Shown here: positions 33,881-43,638 of the stretch, piece by piece
Numbering within the stretch: the stretch's first letter is position 1
Layout: each line of letters opens with the position of its first letter
NCBI GenBank assembly: GCA_020637165.1
Contig: JACJWN010000003.1
Span: 1-64,000, forward strand
DNA length: 64,000 nucleotides
Reading direction: 5' to 3'
Source of the DNA: Mycolicibacterium sp.
Lineage (GTDB): Bacteria; Actinomycetota; Actinomycetes; Mycobacteriales; Mycobacteriaceae
The notes under the pieces: generated by a model
Databases searched by the model: none
Told to the model about the DNA's origin: nothing
The model's input: the letters and a program-made list of their open reading frames with translations, nothing else
Made by a program: the position numbers and the translations under genes

Positions 33881-35134
33881 ATGGATGTCGAAGACGTCGA
33901 GGTAGTGGTCGTCGGTGCCGGGCTGGCAGGATTGCGCTGCGCGGCTTTGCTCACCGAGGCGGGCCGCGAGGTGCGGATCTGGGAAGCCGCCGATGAGGTC
34001 GGCGGCCGGATCAGGACCGACGTGATCGACGGTTTCCGCTGTGATCGCGGATTCCAGGTTCTCAACCCCGCCTATCCCGAACTGGAGCGCTGCGTCGACC
34101 GTGCCGGGCTGCGACTGCAGCCGTTCACGCCGGGAATGGGAGTACGCCGGGAAGGGGGTTCGGTAGCTCTGGTCCATCCGCTGCGGGCGCCCACCCGAGT
34201 GCCCGCCATGATCGCTCGAGGGGTCTTACGGCCCCGCGATCTGGTGGCGCTGGCCCGGTGGGCGAGCCCCGCGCTGCGTCCGGGCCGCCTCAAACATTCC
34301 CCCGGCGAGGACGCCACTCTGGTGGCAGCGCTCGACCGGTGCGGGGTGTCCGGCGAACTGCGCCGCGTCATCGACCGGTTCCTGTCCGGCGTCGTTCTCG
34401 ACGACACCGGGGCGACATCCAACGCGTTCGCCCTGTTGTTGGTTCGGATGTTCGCGCTCGGGGTTCCCGGGCTGCCCGCCGGCGGAATGACCGCTCTGCC
34501 AGAGCAACTGGCCGTGCCGGTGCGTGAACGGCTGTCGCTGAACCGCCGGGTGTCCGCCATCAACGCCTCGGGTCGCGGGTGGCGGGTCAGTGCCGAGGAC
34601 GGTGCCGCGGTGCACGCCAGGGAGGTCGTGATCGCCACCGACACGACAGCCGCGGCGCAGTGGATCGGGGGAGCGCCGGCTCCCACCCGCGGCGTCGTCA
34701 CCGACTGGTGGGCCACTGACCGGCCGTGGGACGGTCCGCCCATGCTCTGGGTGGACGGCCGTCCCGGCCGGCCGGGGCCCGTCGTCAACACCTCGGTGAT
34801 CAGTGCCGCCGCGTCTACCTACGCCCCGCCCGGACGGCATCTGATCGCGGCCTCGGCGCTGCTGGGCAGCAAACATCCCGAACCGCCCGAGGCGCAGATG
34901 CGGGCACACGCCGCTGCCATCCTCGGTATCGACGCCTCGGATTGGCAGCCGATCACCCGCCATGTCATCCCACATGCGCTGCCGGTTCAGCCTCCTCCGC
35001 TGGTCGTGCGTCAGTCGATCCGGGATGCGTCGGGACTCTGGATGTGCGGCGACTACCGCGACACCGCCTCGATTCAAGGGGCTCTGGTCAGCGGTCGGCG
35101 GGCGGCCGCGGCCGTACTCAAAGCGTTGAGCTGA
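33881..35134 (+). CDS. FAD-dependent amine oxidase / phytoene desaturase-like oxidoreductase
   Basis: The 417-residue protein has an N-terminal dinucleotide-binding motif VVVGAGLAGLRCAALL (residues 8-23) followed by E(A)ADEVGGRIRT, the classic GG motif of the amine oxidase/protoporphyrinogen oxidase superfamily. It has a C-terminal FAD-contact segment GLWMCGDYRDTASIQGALVSG. Substrate unknown. It is a single gene with no clear partner. Confidence 0.8.
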   Translation: MDVEDVEVVVVGAGLAGLRCAALLTEAGREVRIWEAADEVGGRIRTDVIDGFRCDRGFQVLNPAYPELERCVDRAGLRLQPFTPGMGVRREGGSVALVHPLRAPTRVPAMIARGVLRPRDLVALARWASPALRPGRLKHSPGEDATLVAALDRCGVSGELRRVIDRFLSGVVLDDTGATSNAFALLLVRMFALGVPGLPAGGMTALPEQLAVPVRERLSLNRRVSAINASGRGWRVSAEDGAAVHAREVVIATDTTAAAQWIGGAPAPTRGVVTDWWATDRPWDGPPMLWVDGRPGRPGPVVNTSVISAAASTYAPPGRHLIAASALLGSKHPEPPEAQMRAHAAAILGIDASDWQPITRHVIPHALPVQPPPLVVRQSIRDASGLWMCGDYRDTASIQGALVSGRRAAAAVLKALS

Positions 35135-35159
35135 AGTGAGGGTTGTCGCGACGCTGTGC

Positions 35160-36008
35160 TCAGTTGGTCCACGTGGTGGTTTCGCTGACCGGTCTGCGCT
35201 CGGTCCCGGGTCGCGACATGTCGTCCGCGGGGGGAAGACCGATGCGGATCAGCGCCTGGGGATGGGCCTCCCCGTCGAACACCTCGCAGGACAATCCCAA
35301 ACGGGTGCGCATGTCATTCAACGGCTCGGTCATCGGACAGCTGGCCAGGCCCATCGCGGTGGCCGTCAACGTGAGGTGACTGAGTGCCTCGCCGGCCAGT
35401 AGCCGCATGCCATCGTTGTCCTGCCGGGTGCCCAGCACCAGCACAACCGCATCATCGTCTGGCTCTCCGGCCGCATCGGTAGAGAGCAGAGCGAGGCTAC
35501 CGTCTTCGTGGCGAATCCAACGAGATCGTGGAACGACGGCCATCGCCGCGCCCAATCGTGCCGCGCGGATGTACAACAACTCCAACGTGGCAGGCGGGAT
35601 CTGGCGCGCCGGATATCGGCGCAGGTCGGCCCGGCGCCGAGAAATGGCAGCGGCCAACTCTAGCTGCGCTGCCTCGGGCGGCTGCTCTACGACCTCGAGT
35701 ATTGCCAGGTGACTGTCATCTCGGCCGTCCGGGAAACGCCGCACCCGCGGTGACCAGCCTGCGGCGCCAAGTGCGACAACGCAATGGTCCAGAACCGCCC
35801 CGCAACCGAGCAGCACATCGCGCCGATCCGTAGGTGATTCCCCCGCTTGCCGGCGCCAATCGGCATACAGGTGCATCGCGGCGCCGTTGACCTCCCACCG
35901 CCAGGGCTGCAGGTTGCCCGCAGAGGGCGCACGGGCGGCGAGTCCGAGCGCGTTCTCCAGCGTGATCCTGTCCGGGAAGGGGGGCGCCAGCGGTCTCACC
36001 TCCGTCAT
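35160..36008 (-). CDS. Acg-type nitroreductase-like protein
   Basis: The 282-residue protein belongs to the Acg (Rv2032/Rv3131) branch: LAARAPSAGNLQPWRWEV near the N-terminus, DVLLGCGAVLDHCVVALGAAG, and a C-terminal GMRLLAGEALSHLTLTATAMGLA followed by PQALIRIGLPP. It is about 50 residues shorter than Rv2032, with the loss in the middle (around residues 160-190). Acg proteins bind FMN without clear nitroreductase activity and are usually under DosR; no DosR box was seen upstream here. Confidence 0.75.
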   Translation of the reverse strand: MTEVRPLAPPFPDRITLENALGLAARAPSAGNLQPWRWEVNGAAMHLYADWRRQAGESPTDRRDVLLGCGAVLDHCVVALGAAGWSPRVRRFPDGRDDSHLAILEVVEQPPEAAQLELAAAISRRRADLRRYPARQIPPATLELLYIRAARLGAAMAVVPRSRWIRHEDGSLALLSTDAAGEPDDDAVVLVLGTRQDNDGMRLLAGEALSHLTLTATAMGLASCPMTEPLNDMRTRLGLSCEVFDGEAHPQALIRIGLPPADDMSRPGTERRPVSETTTWTN

Positions 36009-36262
36009 TGCGCGGCGAACTGTCGTTAAGCGGTGAATTTCAGATTATCCATTTTCCATCGTCCCGCCGTGGATCTACCGAGCCACCGGGTGGCGGGTCG
36101 GCGGCTGTCGGACGAGGTCAACCCGCGGCACTGCCGGGGCCTCCTCAGGCCGATTCAGCTGTCTCGCAGGGCACGTTCTGGAAGCATGGCGGGTAGGGGA
36201 GACACACCTGCGTCGGGCGCGAAGGGCCCGCCGATTTTCGGCAATTGAACGCGAGGGAAAGA

Positions 36263-37342
36263 ATGAGTGCAGTCTTGATGACGGGTTTTCCGGGATTTCT
36301 CGGATCGGCTCTGCTTCCCAGGATCCTCGCCAAGCGGGAAGGGGTCATTGCCGTCTGCCTCGTGCAGGCGGCGCACCTGGATGAGGCGAGGGCGAAGCTG
36401 GCCGAGATTCAGGCAGCCCATCCCCACACCGTTGACCGGGTCCAACTTGTCGAGGGCGATATCGCGGCACCGGGCCTGGGGCTTTCGGACTCGGTGCCGG
36501 TGGAAGACGTCACCGAGGTCTGGCACCTGGCGGCGGTATACGACCTGTCCGTACCCGAGGGCATCGCCAAGCGGGTCAACGTCGGCGGCACCGAGCACAT
36601 CCTGCGATTCTGCCGGGAGCGCTCGAACTTCCGCCGCCTGCAATACGTGAGCACCTGCTACGTCTCAGGCCGCTATGACGGCGAATTCACCGAGGAGATG
36701 CTCGAGGAGGGCCAGGAATTCCAAAACCATTACGAAGAAACCAAATACGAAGCCGAGCGACTGGTGCGCGCCGCGATGGCCGAAGGCCTGCCGGCGACAA
36801 TCTACCGCCCCGGCATCGTCGTGGGGGACTCGCACACCGGTGAGACCCAGAAGTACGACGGACCCTACTTCGTGGCCGCCTACATGAAGCGTCTTCCCGT
36901 AGTGGCGTTCCTGCCGGACGTCGAGGAGACGGTCATGGCATCGCTGGTTCCACGGGACTATGTCATCGCGGCGATGGACGAACTGAGCGTGATGGACACT
37001 TCCGAGGGCAAGACCTACCAGTTGACCGACCCCGATCCACCGACGGCCCGCGAGGTGGCCGAGATCTTCGGCAGGCACCTCGGTAAGAGACTCGTGTGGT
37101 TGCCCATCCCGGTATCGGTGGTTCGTGGACTGCTCGACACGGTCCCCGGGATGGAACTGCTCACCGGGCTACCCGCGGAGACCCTGGACTACTTCGCGTT
37201 CCCCACCACGTACGGCACCGCACACGCCGTTGCCGACCTCGAAGGCACCGGGGTCTCATGTCCCCGCTTCCGCGACTACGCCGACAAATTGCTCGACTAC
37301 ATGGCGGCCCACCCGGAGTTCGACTCACAGGCAATGGTTTAG
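36263..37342 (+). CDS. SDR-family reductase (NAD_binding_4, fatty acyl reductase-like)
   Basis: The 359-residue extended SDR has the Rossmann motif TGFPGFLGS (residues 7-15) and an active-site Tyr-x3-Lys in HYEETKYEAERL, preceded by STCYVSG. The subfamily includes thioester reductase and male-sterility fatty acyl-CoA reductase domains. The ATG at 36263 with a gaggga RBS was chosen over an upstream TTG. It is followed 9 bp later by an acyl-ACP-reductase-like gene, so both may handle fatty acyl thioesters or aldehydes. Confidence 0.8.
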   Translation: MSAVLMTGFPGFLGSALLPRILAKREGVIAVCLVQAAHLDEARAKLAEIQAAHPHTVDRVQLVEGDIAAPGLGLSDSVPVEDVTEVWHLAAVYDLSVPEGIAKRVNVGGTEHILRFCRERSNFRRLQYVSTCYVSGRYDGEFTEEMLEEGQEFQNHYEETKYEAERLVRAAMAEGLPATIYRPGIVVGDSHTGETQKYDGPYFVAAYMKRLPVVAFLPDVEETVMASLVPRDYVIAAMDELSVMDTSEGKTYQLTDPDPPTAREVAEIFGRHLGKRLVWLPIPVSVVRGLLDTVPGMELLTGLPAETLDYFAFPTTYGTAHAVADLEGTGVSCPRFRDYADKLLDYMAAHPEFDSQAMV

Positions 37343-37351
37343 AGAGACCCC

Positions 37352-39427
37352 ATGACTGAGCAATCGTTGGTCGTCAATATCAGCCTGAGCGACCCGGGAC
37401 GGGATTACGACGAGTCGGTGGATTTCCTGGGAAAGTCCTTCCGAATCGTCCGGGTAGGTGTCGGCGGCAGCGTCAAACGGGCGATAGAAGAACTGCGCAA
37501 GTGGTCCGGGGAGGCCGCGGCCATCGGAGTCAGCGGCGTCCACGACGCCCAGGTTTCCGGGTCGTGCAAGGGTAATCCCGGCAAACTTCGCAAGGCAGTC
37601 GACGAGGCCACCGACCCGTTCGCCGGGCCGGTAGTCACCGATGGCCACCGGTTGCGCACCGTGTTGCAGGAGTGGACCATTCGGCATCTGGCCGGCGAGT
37701 TGCCCGGCTACTTCAACAACGCGCGGGTGGTCGTGCTCGGTGGACCCAACCACTACCGCACCACCCGAGTGCTCTCGGAGAGCACGCAGAACATGTTCTT
37801 CGCCGACCCGGCGGTGGAATACGGTCTCGCGGACATTCACACCCCCTTCGAACTGTTCGAGCGTGCCGTGTCCGCCTCTGGCTGGCTTCTCGAGAAGCTG
37901 CCCTCCGTGGTGGTGTCGACGGCGACCAGCCCAGGCCGGAAACTCATCGATTCCCGGGTGCGAAAGGCCCTGCAGGACTGCGATGTCGTGGTGGCCACCT
38001 TCCGGGAACTCGCCCAGTTCGAGATGGACGACCTGAAGGGCAAGACCCTGATCTCAACGTCCATCGGTGCCGAGCGGCTGAACAGTCTGCGGGAGCGGGG
38101 AGTGGACCTCATCCTTGACGATGTGCCGCAGCCCTTCGCCTCTGTGGTGGTCAATGAGGCGACGCTTGAGGCGCTGATGCTGGTGGCGGGCGAAGCCGAG
38201 GAGTCACGGCTGTCCGACGACGACCTGCTCGAGATGATCCAGTCGGCGGAGTTGGAGCCGAGGATCCTCTACCCGGGCGGGTTCAAACGGAAGTCGCGGT
38301 TCGCTTTCGTGATCCATCCGCTGTCCCAGGAGTACTTCCGCAATGTGAAGCCGCTCGACGCCGTCGCCGACGTGGCGCCGGGGATCTTCATGGACGGCAT
38401 CGAGAAGCTGATGGCGCACGCGCCGCCGTTCGTCTACAGCCATGTCACCGGCATCACGTCGCCGACCGGCGCCGAGGTCGAGGGCTGGCTCATCACCGTC
38501 GGCGGCACCCCGAAGGAACTCATGGCGCACGATCCGGAGTTCACCTACTCGCGCCTGCTCGCGGCGGCCGACATGGCACAGAAGATGGGCGCGCAGATCA
38601 TGGGCCTCGGCGCGTTCACCAAGGTGGTCGGCGACGCCGGTGTCACGGTGGCCAAGCGCGCACCGCTTCCCATCACCACCGGCAACTCCTACAGCGCCTC
38701 GGGTGCGCTGTGGGCCGCTCACGACGCGGTTCGCCGGCTCGGCATCGCCGAAGTGGACGCCAAGGGACATATCAAGGGCAAGGCGATGGTGGTCGGGGCG
38801 ACCGGCGCGATCGGCTCGGTGTGTGCGCGACTCTTGGCGATGGCCGCCGACGAGGTGTGGCTGGTTTCGATCGAACCGGCGAAGTTGCTGGCGCTCAAGG
38901 CCGATATCGAACGGGACAACCACCGGGCGACGATCCACGTGGGCGCCAGCGCCGACGAGCACATCGGCGACATGGATGTCATTGTCACGGCCACCTCGGG
39001 GGCCGGCAAGAAGGTCCTCGACATCATGAAGGTGAAGCCGGGTGCGGTCATCACCGATGTCGCGCGGCCGTTGGACCTTTCGGCCGAGGACGTGGCCAAA
39101 CGGCCCGACGTGCTGGTCATCGAGTCCGGCGAGATCGAACTGCCCGGAGATCCGCACATGAAGGGAATCGGCCTGCCGAAGGGCGTCGCCTACGCCTGCC
39201 TGGCCGAGACCATCGTGCTGGCACTTGAGGGCCGCTACGAGACATTCACCGTCGGGCGCAATATCGAATGGGAGAAGGTCAAGGAGATCTATCGGCTCGG
39301 GTTGAAACACGGCATGAAGCTTGCCGCGATCTCCGGTGTCAACGGGGTCTATACCGACGAAGACCTCGCCAGGATCCGGGAGCTTGCGCTGGCCGAACGG
39401 GAGGCCATGACAGCGGCGGAGTCCTGA
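37352..39427 (+). CDS. two-domain protein with C-terminal acyl-ACP reductase (AAR)-like half
   Basis: In this 691-residue protein, residues about 310-670 resemble cyanobacterial long-chain acyl-ACP reductase: TTGNSYSA near 443, the Rossmann motif VVGATGAIGSVCARLL near 479-494, and YACLAETIVLALEG with C616 at the place of the catalytic Cys of the cyanobacterial enzyme, followed by GRNIEWEKVKEI. Those enzymes make fatty aldehydes. The N-terminal 310 residues are not recognised; they have alternating hydrophobic strands and segments such as RVVVLGGPNHYRTTRV. The tight spacing (9 bp) to the SDR gene suggests an operon for aldehyde or alcohol formation. The activity is inferred. Confidence 0.75.
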   Translation: MTEQSLVVNISLSDPGRDYDESVDFLGKSFRIVRVGVGGSVKRAIEELRKWSGEAAAIGVSGVHDAQVSGSCKGNPGKLRKAVDEATDPFAGPVVTDGHRLRTVLQEWTIRHLAGELPGYFNNARVVVLGGPNHYRTTRVLSESTQNMFFADPAVEYGLADIHTPFELFERAVSASGWLLEKLPSVVVSTATSPGRKLIDSRVRKALQDCDVVVATFRELAQFEMDDLKGKTLISTSIGAERLNSLRERGVDLILDDVPQPFASVVVNEATLEALMLVAGEAEESRLSDDDLLEMIQSAELEPRILYPGGFKRKSRFAFVIHPLSQEYFRNVKPLDAVADVAPGIFMDGIEKLMAHAPPFVYSHVTGITSPTGAEVEGWLITVGGTPKELMAHDPEFTYSRLLAAADMAQKMGAQIMGLGAFTKVVGDAGVTVAKRAPLPITTGNSYSASGALWAAHDAVRRLGIAEVDAKGHIKGKAMVVGATGAIGSVCARLLAMAADEVWLVSIEPAKLLALKADIERDNHRATIHVGASADEHIGDMDVIVTATSGAGKKVLDIMKVKPGAVITDVARPLDLSAEDVAKRPDVLVIESGEIELPGDPHMKGIGLPKGVAYACLAETIVLALEGRYETFTVGRNIEWEKVKEIYRLGLKHGMKLAAISGVNGVYTDEDLARIRELALAEREAMTAAES

Positions 39428-39465
39428 CCGCCGCTATAGCGCGGGATCGGCGAGGGCATCCGCAC

Positions 39466-41589
39466 TCAGCCCTCCGCCGGCACGACACCCTGTAGGCGGC
39501 TCTTCACGGTCGACTTCGCCCGGGCCTCGGCCCGCACCCTCCTGCCGTTGCGGGTGAACCCGGTGGGGGAGACCGACGCCGAGATCAGCATGTCCTCCCC
39601 GGAGATGAACGGATGGAAACCGACCCCGCCGCCGCCGCGTCCCTTGACCGGTATGTCGTTGCAGGCGGTCACTTTCCAGCCCTTATCCGACACCGACAGG
39701 ATGGCCTCGCTGTCCGCGCCTGTGAGCGGCAGCGCGGCGATGACCTCGTCGCCGTCGGCGGCCAGGCGCACCCCGGCGACGCCATTGCCTGCCGCGCCCT
39801 GCGGATTGACCGCCGACGGGTCGATGCGCAGTATTTTGCCGCGGCGGGTGACGAGCGCCAGGTGTGCCCCTTCGGGCAGCACTCCCGCGCAGAGCAGACC
39901 GGTGATGTCAGGGGCGACCGGAACGTCGCGGACCTTGGTGGGAAGCCCGGCGCCGGTGGTGAACTTGACCCTGCCGTCGGTCCACACCGCCCAGCCCAGC
40001 CCGGCGGAGAGCAGCTCGCCGTGGCTGTCGGACAGGATGCCCTGGTGATCAAGACGCCAGGCGGCGTTGGGTTTACGGGGCCCGTCGTTGTCTTTGCCGG
40101 CCGACACCGGCGCGGCGTCAAAGTCCAGGTTGGTCCGCCGGTCGAACTCCGCGGCCTCGAACAGCTTCGCGGTTTCCTTCAACTCGGCGTCGATGAGCTT
40201 CTTTCGGGCCTTCGGGGACTCGAGCAGCTCAGTCAGACGGGTGAACTCATTCTCGAGCTTCTCGGCTTCGGTGCGCAGCTCGATGACGTCGAGGCGGGTC
40301 AGCCGGCGCAGTTGCATCGCCAGCACATAGTCGGCCTGCACGTCGTCGATATCGAACCGTGCGCACAGACCGGCACGGGCCTCGTCGACGGTGTCGCTGC
40401 CGCGGATCACCGCGACGGCGGCGTCGATGTCGATGTGCACCAGCAGCAGACCGGACACGAGATGCCGGCGAGCTTTGACCTTCTCCAGCCGGTGTTCGCT
40501 GCGGCGGACCACCACGGAGTCGCGCAACGTCAGGAACGCTCCGATGAGCTCCCGCACCGACCACCACCGCGGAACCCGGTCGGCATCGAGGGCCACCAGG
40601 CTGGCGGCGAAGGTGGATTCCAATGGGGTCAGTGCCAGCAGCGCGGTGACCAACTGGTGCGGGTCGTGACCGCGTTTGGCGCTGACCACGATGCGCAGAC
40701 CGTTGCGTCGGTCGGTGAGGTCGGACATGTCCGAGACGCCGGGGAGGTCGCCGCCGGCGATCAAGGAGCGGATACGTTCCTGAACGGTGGAACTTGCCAC
40801 CCCCGGGGGCAGTTCGGTGATGACGACATTGCGGCCCTCCACCGTCACCTTCCCGCGGACGGTGAACGAGCCGCGTCCGGTGGTGATGTAGTCACGCAGC
40901 CCGTCGGAGCCGACCACCGTTCCGCCGCTGCCCCAGTCGGGTCCGGGGAGCAGCTCCATAAGTTGGTCGTCGGACAGTTTCGGTTTGGCCAGCAGCGCCC
41001 GGCAGGCGGCCATCACGTCGCGGGGGTTGTGGGCCGGCACTTTGGTGGCCCACCCCTCGGCGATCCCGACCGCTCCGTTGACGAGCAGCACCGGGAAGCG
41101 GGCGGGCAGGATCACCGGTTCGACCCACTCGCCGTCAAAGGTGTCCACCATTGGGACGCCCTTGTCGGACAGCTCGGCGGTGAGCGCCGCGCCGGCCGGG
41201 GACAGCCGCATCTCGGTGTAGCGGTCGGCGGCGGGGATGTCACCCTGGATGCGGGGGAACGCGCCCTGCCCGTCGATGATCTTGACCCGCTGGAAGTCGG
41301 CTGCCAGTAGCGCAGCGGCGCCGTACATGGCGGTGGAACCGTGCGGGTGCAGATTGCCGGTAACGGCGCTGCAGACCTTGGAACTCTTCTGAGGTTTGTT
41401 GCCGGGCAACAGATTCGACGAATACATCTGGTACAGCAGCCGCCGCTGTCCGGGCTTGAGGCCATCGTAGGCGCTGGGTATGGCCCGATCGCTGGTGCTG
41501 TAGAGGGCGAACTGGAGCTGGTAGCGGTTCCAGTAGTCGTCCGCGGAGACGTCGTGGACCAGATCGGGGTTCTGTTCGATGACGGTCAT
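39466..41589 (-). CDS. type II topoisomerase TopoM, subunit A (GyrA/ParC-like)
   Basis: The 707-residue protein has the winged-helix CAP region with catalytic Y124 in ADRYTEMRLS, the HPHG motif (81-84), a coiled-coil tower (about 400-470) and a shortened C-terminal domain (about 510-707). It pairs with the GyrB-like gene 15 bp upstream on the same strand. The pair matches the atypical M. smegmatis TopoM, reported to introduce positive supercoils and absent from M. tuberculosis. The usual quinolone-contact residues are changed: HPHG is followed by S-T-A-M-Y-G, so the Ser/Asp pair of GyrA 83/87 becomes Thr/Gly. Confidence 0.85.
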   Translation of the reverse strand: MTVIEQNPDLVHDVSADDYWNRYQLQFALYSTSDRAIPSAYDGLKPGQRRLLYQMYSSNLLPGNKPQKSSKVCSAVTGNLHPHGSTAMYGAAALLAADFQRVKIIDGQGAFPRIQGDIPAADRYTEMRLSPAGAALTAELSDKGVPMVDTFDGEWVEPVILPARFPVLLVNGAVGIAEGWATKVPAHNPRDVMAACRALLAKPKLSDDQLMELLPGPDWGSGGTVVGSDGLRDYITTGRGSFTVRGKVTVEGRNVVITELPPGVASSTVQERIRSLIAGGDLPGVSDMSDLTDRRNGLRIVVSAKRGHDPHQLVTALLALTPLESTFAASLVALDADRVPRWWSVRELIGAFLTLRDSVVVRRSEHRLEKVKARRHLVSGLLLVHIDIDAAVAVIRGSDTVDEARAGLCARFDIDDVQADYVLAMQLRRLTRLDVIELRTEAEKLENEFTRLTELLESPKARKKLIDAELKETAKLFEAAEFDRRTNLDFDAAPVSAGKDNDGPRKPNAAWRLDHQGILSDSHGELLSAGLGWAVWTDGRVKFTTGAGLPTKVRDVPVAPDITGLLCAGVLPEGAHLALVTRRGKILRIDPSAVNPQGAAGNGVAGVRLAADGDEVIAALPLTGADSEAILSVSDKGWKVTACNDIPVKGRGGGGVGFHPFISGEDMLISASVSPTGFTRNGRRVRAEARAKSTVKSRLQGVVPAEG

Positions 41590-41604
41590 CGGTCCGGTCT
41601 CTCC

Positions 41605-43638
41605 TTAGTTGAGGTCGAGGGCGGCGGTGTCGATCCGCGCGGCGGCGGCGGCCATCCAGTCGCGGCGACCCTCCGGCGGTCCACCGAACAGGGTGTGGTG
41701 CAGGTTCACTGCCTTGTCGTCGGGTTTGATCCGGTAAACGGTGCGCTGGGCGGGGTCCAGGACGGTGTTCCAGAAGTCGTCGGCGTTCATCTCGCCCAGA
41801 CCTTTGTTGCGCTGCACCTCTACCTTCTTCTTCGACGCGGCCTTCAGGCGGGTGACCGCCTCGTCGCGTTCGGCCTCGTCCTGGCAGTAGATCCGGGTGT
41901 CGGGGTCATAGACCACGAACAGCGGCGGCATCGTCACGTACACCATTCCGGCCTCGACGAGAGGGCGGTAGAAGTCAAGGAACATCGAGATGAGGCTCGA
42001 GTTGATATTGCCGCCGTCCGGGTCGGCATCGGAGGCAAAAAGGATCCGGTCATACCGGCACTTCTCCGGATCGCAGTGGTCACGCACCCCGCAGCCCAGG
42101 ATCCGCTCGATGGCGTCGAACTCGTCTTTGCTGCGGGCCTTGGTGGCGGTCCACCCGAAGGTGTTGGGCGGCTTGCCTTTCAACGGGAAGGCCGCCTGGA
42201 AGGTGGCGTCGCGGGCGGCCTTTACGGTGCCCAGCGCCGAGTCGCCCTCGCAGATGAACAGCTCCGCGCCGCTGCCTCGGCCGCTCTCGCGGCTGGGCAG
42301 CAGCTTGGGCGGCAGGGACAGGTTGGTCCCCAGCCCCTTGGCTTTGGACGCAGCGCGGGAGCGTTCCTTGGCGCCCTCCGCACTGCGGCGTGCCCGCGCA
42401 GACTCCAATGCCAGCTTGACCCAGGTGCCGACCGCGGAGGAGTTGGCGGGGCTGGCCGCCCACACCGTGACCGCACGGGCCACCTCCGGCGCCATCGCCA
42501 GGTTCAGCGACCGCGACGACACCGCGGTCTTGGCCTGGGAGTCCCAGGACACATCCGGTGCGCGGGTGTCCACCGCCAGCGCGGTGACCGCCGCGAAGTC
42601 CTGGGCCTCGGGGCCGTCTTCGCCTTTGGCCAGGCCGAGGTCACGCATGCGGCTCGCCTTGTCGGCCAGCGCCTCGGTGAGGCCCTTGACCGCAGCAGAC
42701 AGGTGCGATCCGCCGTTGGCGGTCCGAACGGTGTTGCAGAACGCGGCGACGGTGGCCGGTTCGGCGGGGCCGGCGGCGACCGACCACCGCATCGGTGTCG
42801 GACCGCGGCCTGTGGTGTAGGAGCCCGATCCCTCCACGGCGAGGCTGATCTCAGGTCTCGGTGTCCCCGCCGCGCTGCACATCAGCTCCAGCAGCGCGTC
42901 GGTTCCCCAGGGTCCGTCGAACGGTTCGGTCAACATCTCCGGCACCGATCCGTGCGGCCAGCCCTCGTCGACCACGCGCAGGCGCACACCCGGGCACATG
43001 CGAACCGCGGCCTGGGCCCGCAGTAACACCTCGGCGATGTCCAGGGAGCAATCCGGGGCGACGGTGGGGTCGAACAGGATGCGCACCGATGTTCCGTGCG
43101 CGTTGGAGGTGCGGTTGGTTCTTCCGCGCAGCCGCTGGGTGTCGTTGCGGGTGAACTCGGCACCGGGGTCGAACCCCGTCCCGCTGAAGGTTCCCGGGTA
43201 GCCGTGGCCGAAGCTCTGAACGTAGGTCTTGCCGTCGCGGGTCACGGTGACATCGGTGCGGGAGGAGATGAACACCGCGGCCGCCGCGCCGATCCCGTTC
43301 AGGCCTGCGCCGGTCGTCGTGGCGTCGGTGTGGGCGGAGAACTTCCCTCCGGCCCGCGCTGTGCCGAGGGTCTTGACGATGCCGTTCTTACCGGTGCCGG
43401 GGTCGGTGTCGACGGGCAGTCCACGGCCGTCGTCGGCCACCGTCACCGAGCCGTCGGTATGCAGGGTGATCGCCACCGTCGACCCACCGTGGCGCGGTTC
43501 GGCGACCTCCTCGACCGCGTTGTCGACGATCTCCCGCATCGCGGTCAGGTACACCTCCTGCCCGAGATTGACCGCCGGACGCAGCCTCGTGTGCTGGACG
43601 TCGTCCAGTTCGGTGATGTCGGCGGCGGTGTAGCTCAC
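41605..43638 (-). CDS. type II topoisomerase TopoM, subunit B (GyrB/ParE-like)
   Basis: The 677-residue ATPase subunit has a GHKL domain (REIVDNAVEEV, DDGRGLPVD, NGIGAAA), a transducer domain and a TOPRIM domain with ICEGDSALG and ASDADPDGGNI, then the C-terminal NKGLGEMNADDFW motif. The GTG at 43638 has a ggagagg RBS six bases upstream and is preferred over the upstream in-frame start. It is the first gene of the pair. An Ala/Lys-rich insert near 420-450 is unusual against standard GyrB. Confidence 0.85.
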   Translation of the reverse strand: MSYTAADITELDDVQHTRLRPAVNLGQEVYLTAMREIVDNAVEEVAEPRHGGSTVAITLHTDGSVTVADDGRGLPVDTDPGTGKNGIVKTLGTARAGGKFSAHTDATTTGAGLNGIGAAAAVFISSRTDVTVTRDGKTYVQSFGHGYPGTFSGTGFDPGAEFTRNDTQRLRGRTNRTSNAHGTSVRILFDPTVAPDCSLDIAEVLLRAQAAVRMCPGVRLRVVDEGWPHGSVPEMLTEPFDGPWGTDALLELMCSAAGTPRPEISLAVEGSGSYTTGRGPTPMRWSVAAGPAEPATVAAFCNTVRTANGGSHLSAAVKGLTEALADKASRMRDLGLAKGEDGPEAQDFAAVTALAVDTRAPDVSWDSQAKTAVSSRSLNLAMAPEVARAVTVWAASPANSSAVGTWVKLALESARARRSAEGAKERSRAASKAKGLGTNLSLPPKLLPSRESGRGSGAELFICEGDSALGTVKAARDATFQAAFPLKGKPPNTFGWTATKARSKDEFDAIERILGCGVRDHCDPEKCRYDRILFASDADPDGGNINSSLISMFLDFYRPLVEAGMVYVTMPPLFVVYDPDTRIYCQDEAERDEAVTRLKAASKKKVEVQRNKGLGEMNADDFWNTVLDPAQRTVYRIKPDDKAVNLHHTLFGGPPEGRRDWMAAAAARIDTAALDLN

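Noticed and set aside
36009-36262. DosR box upstream of the Acg-like gene
   Set aside because: No sequence resembling the 20-bp DosR palindrome was found in this intergenic stretch.
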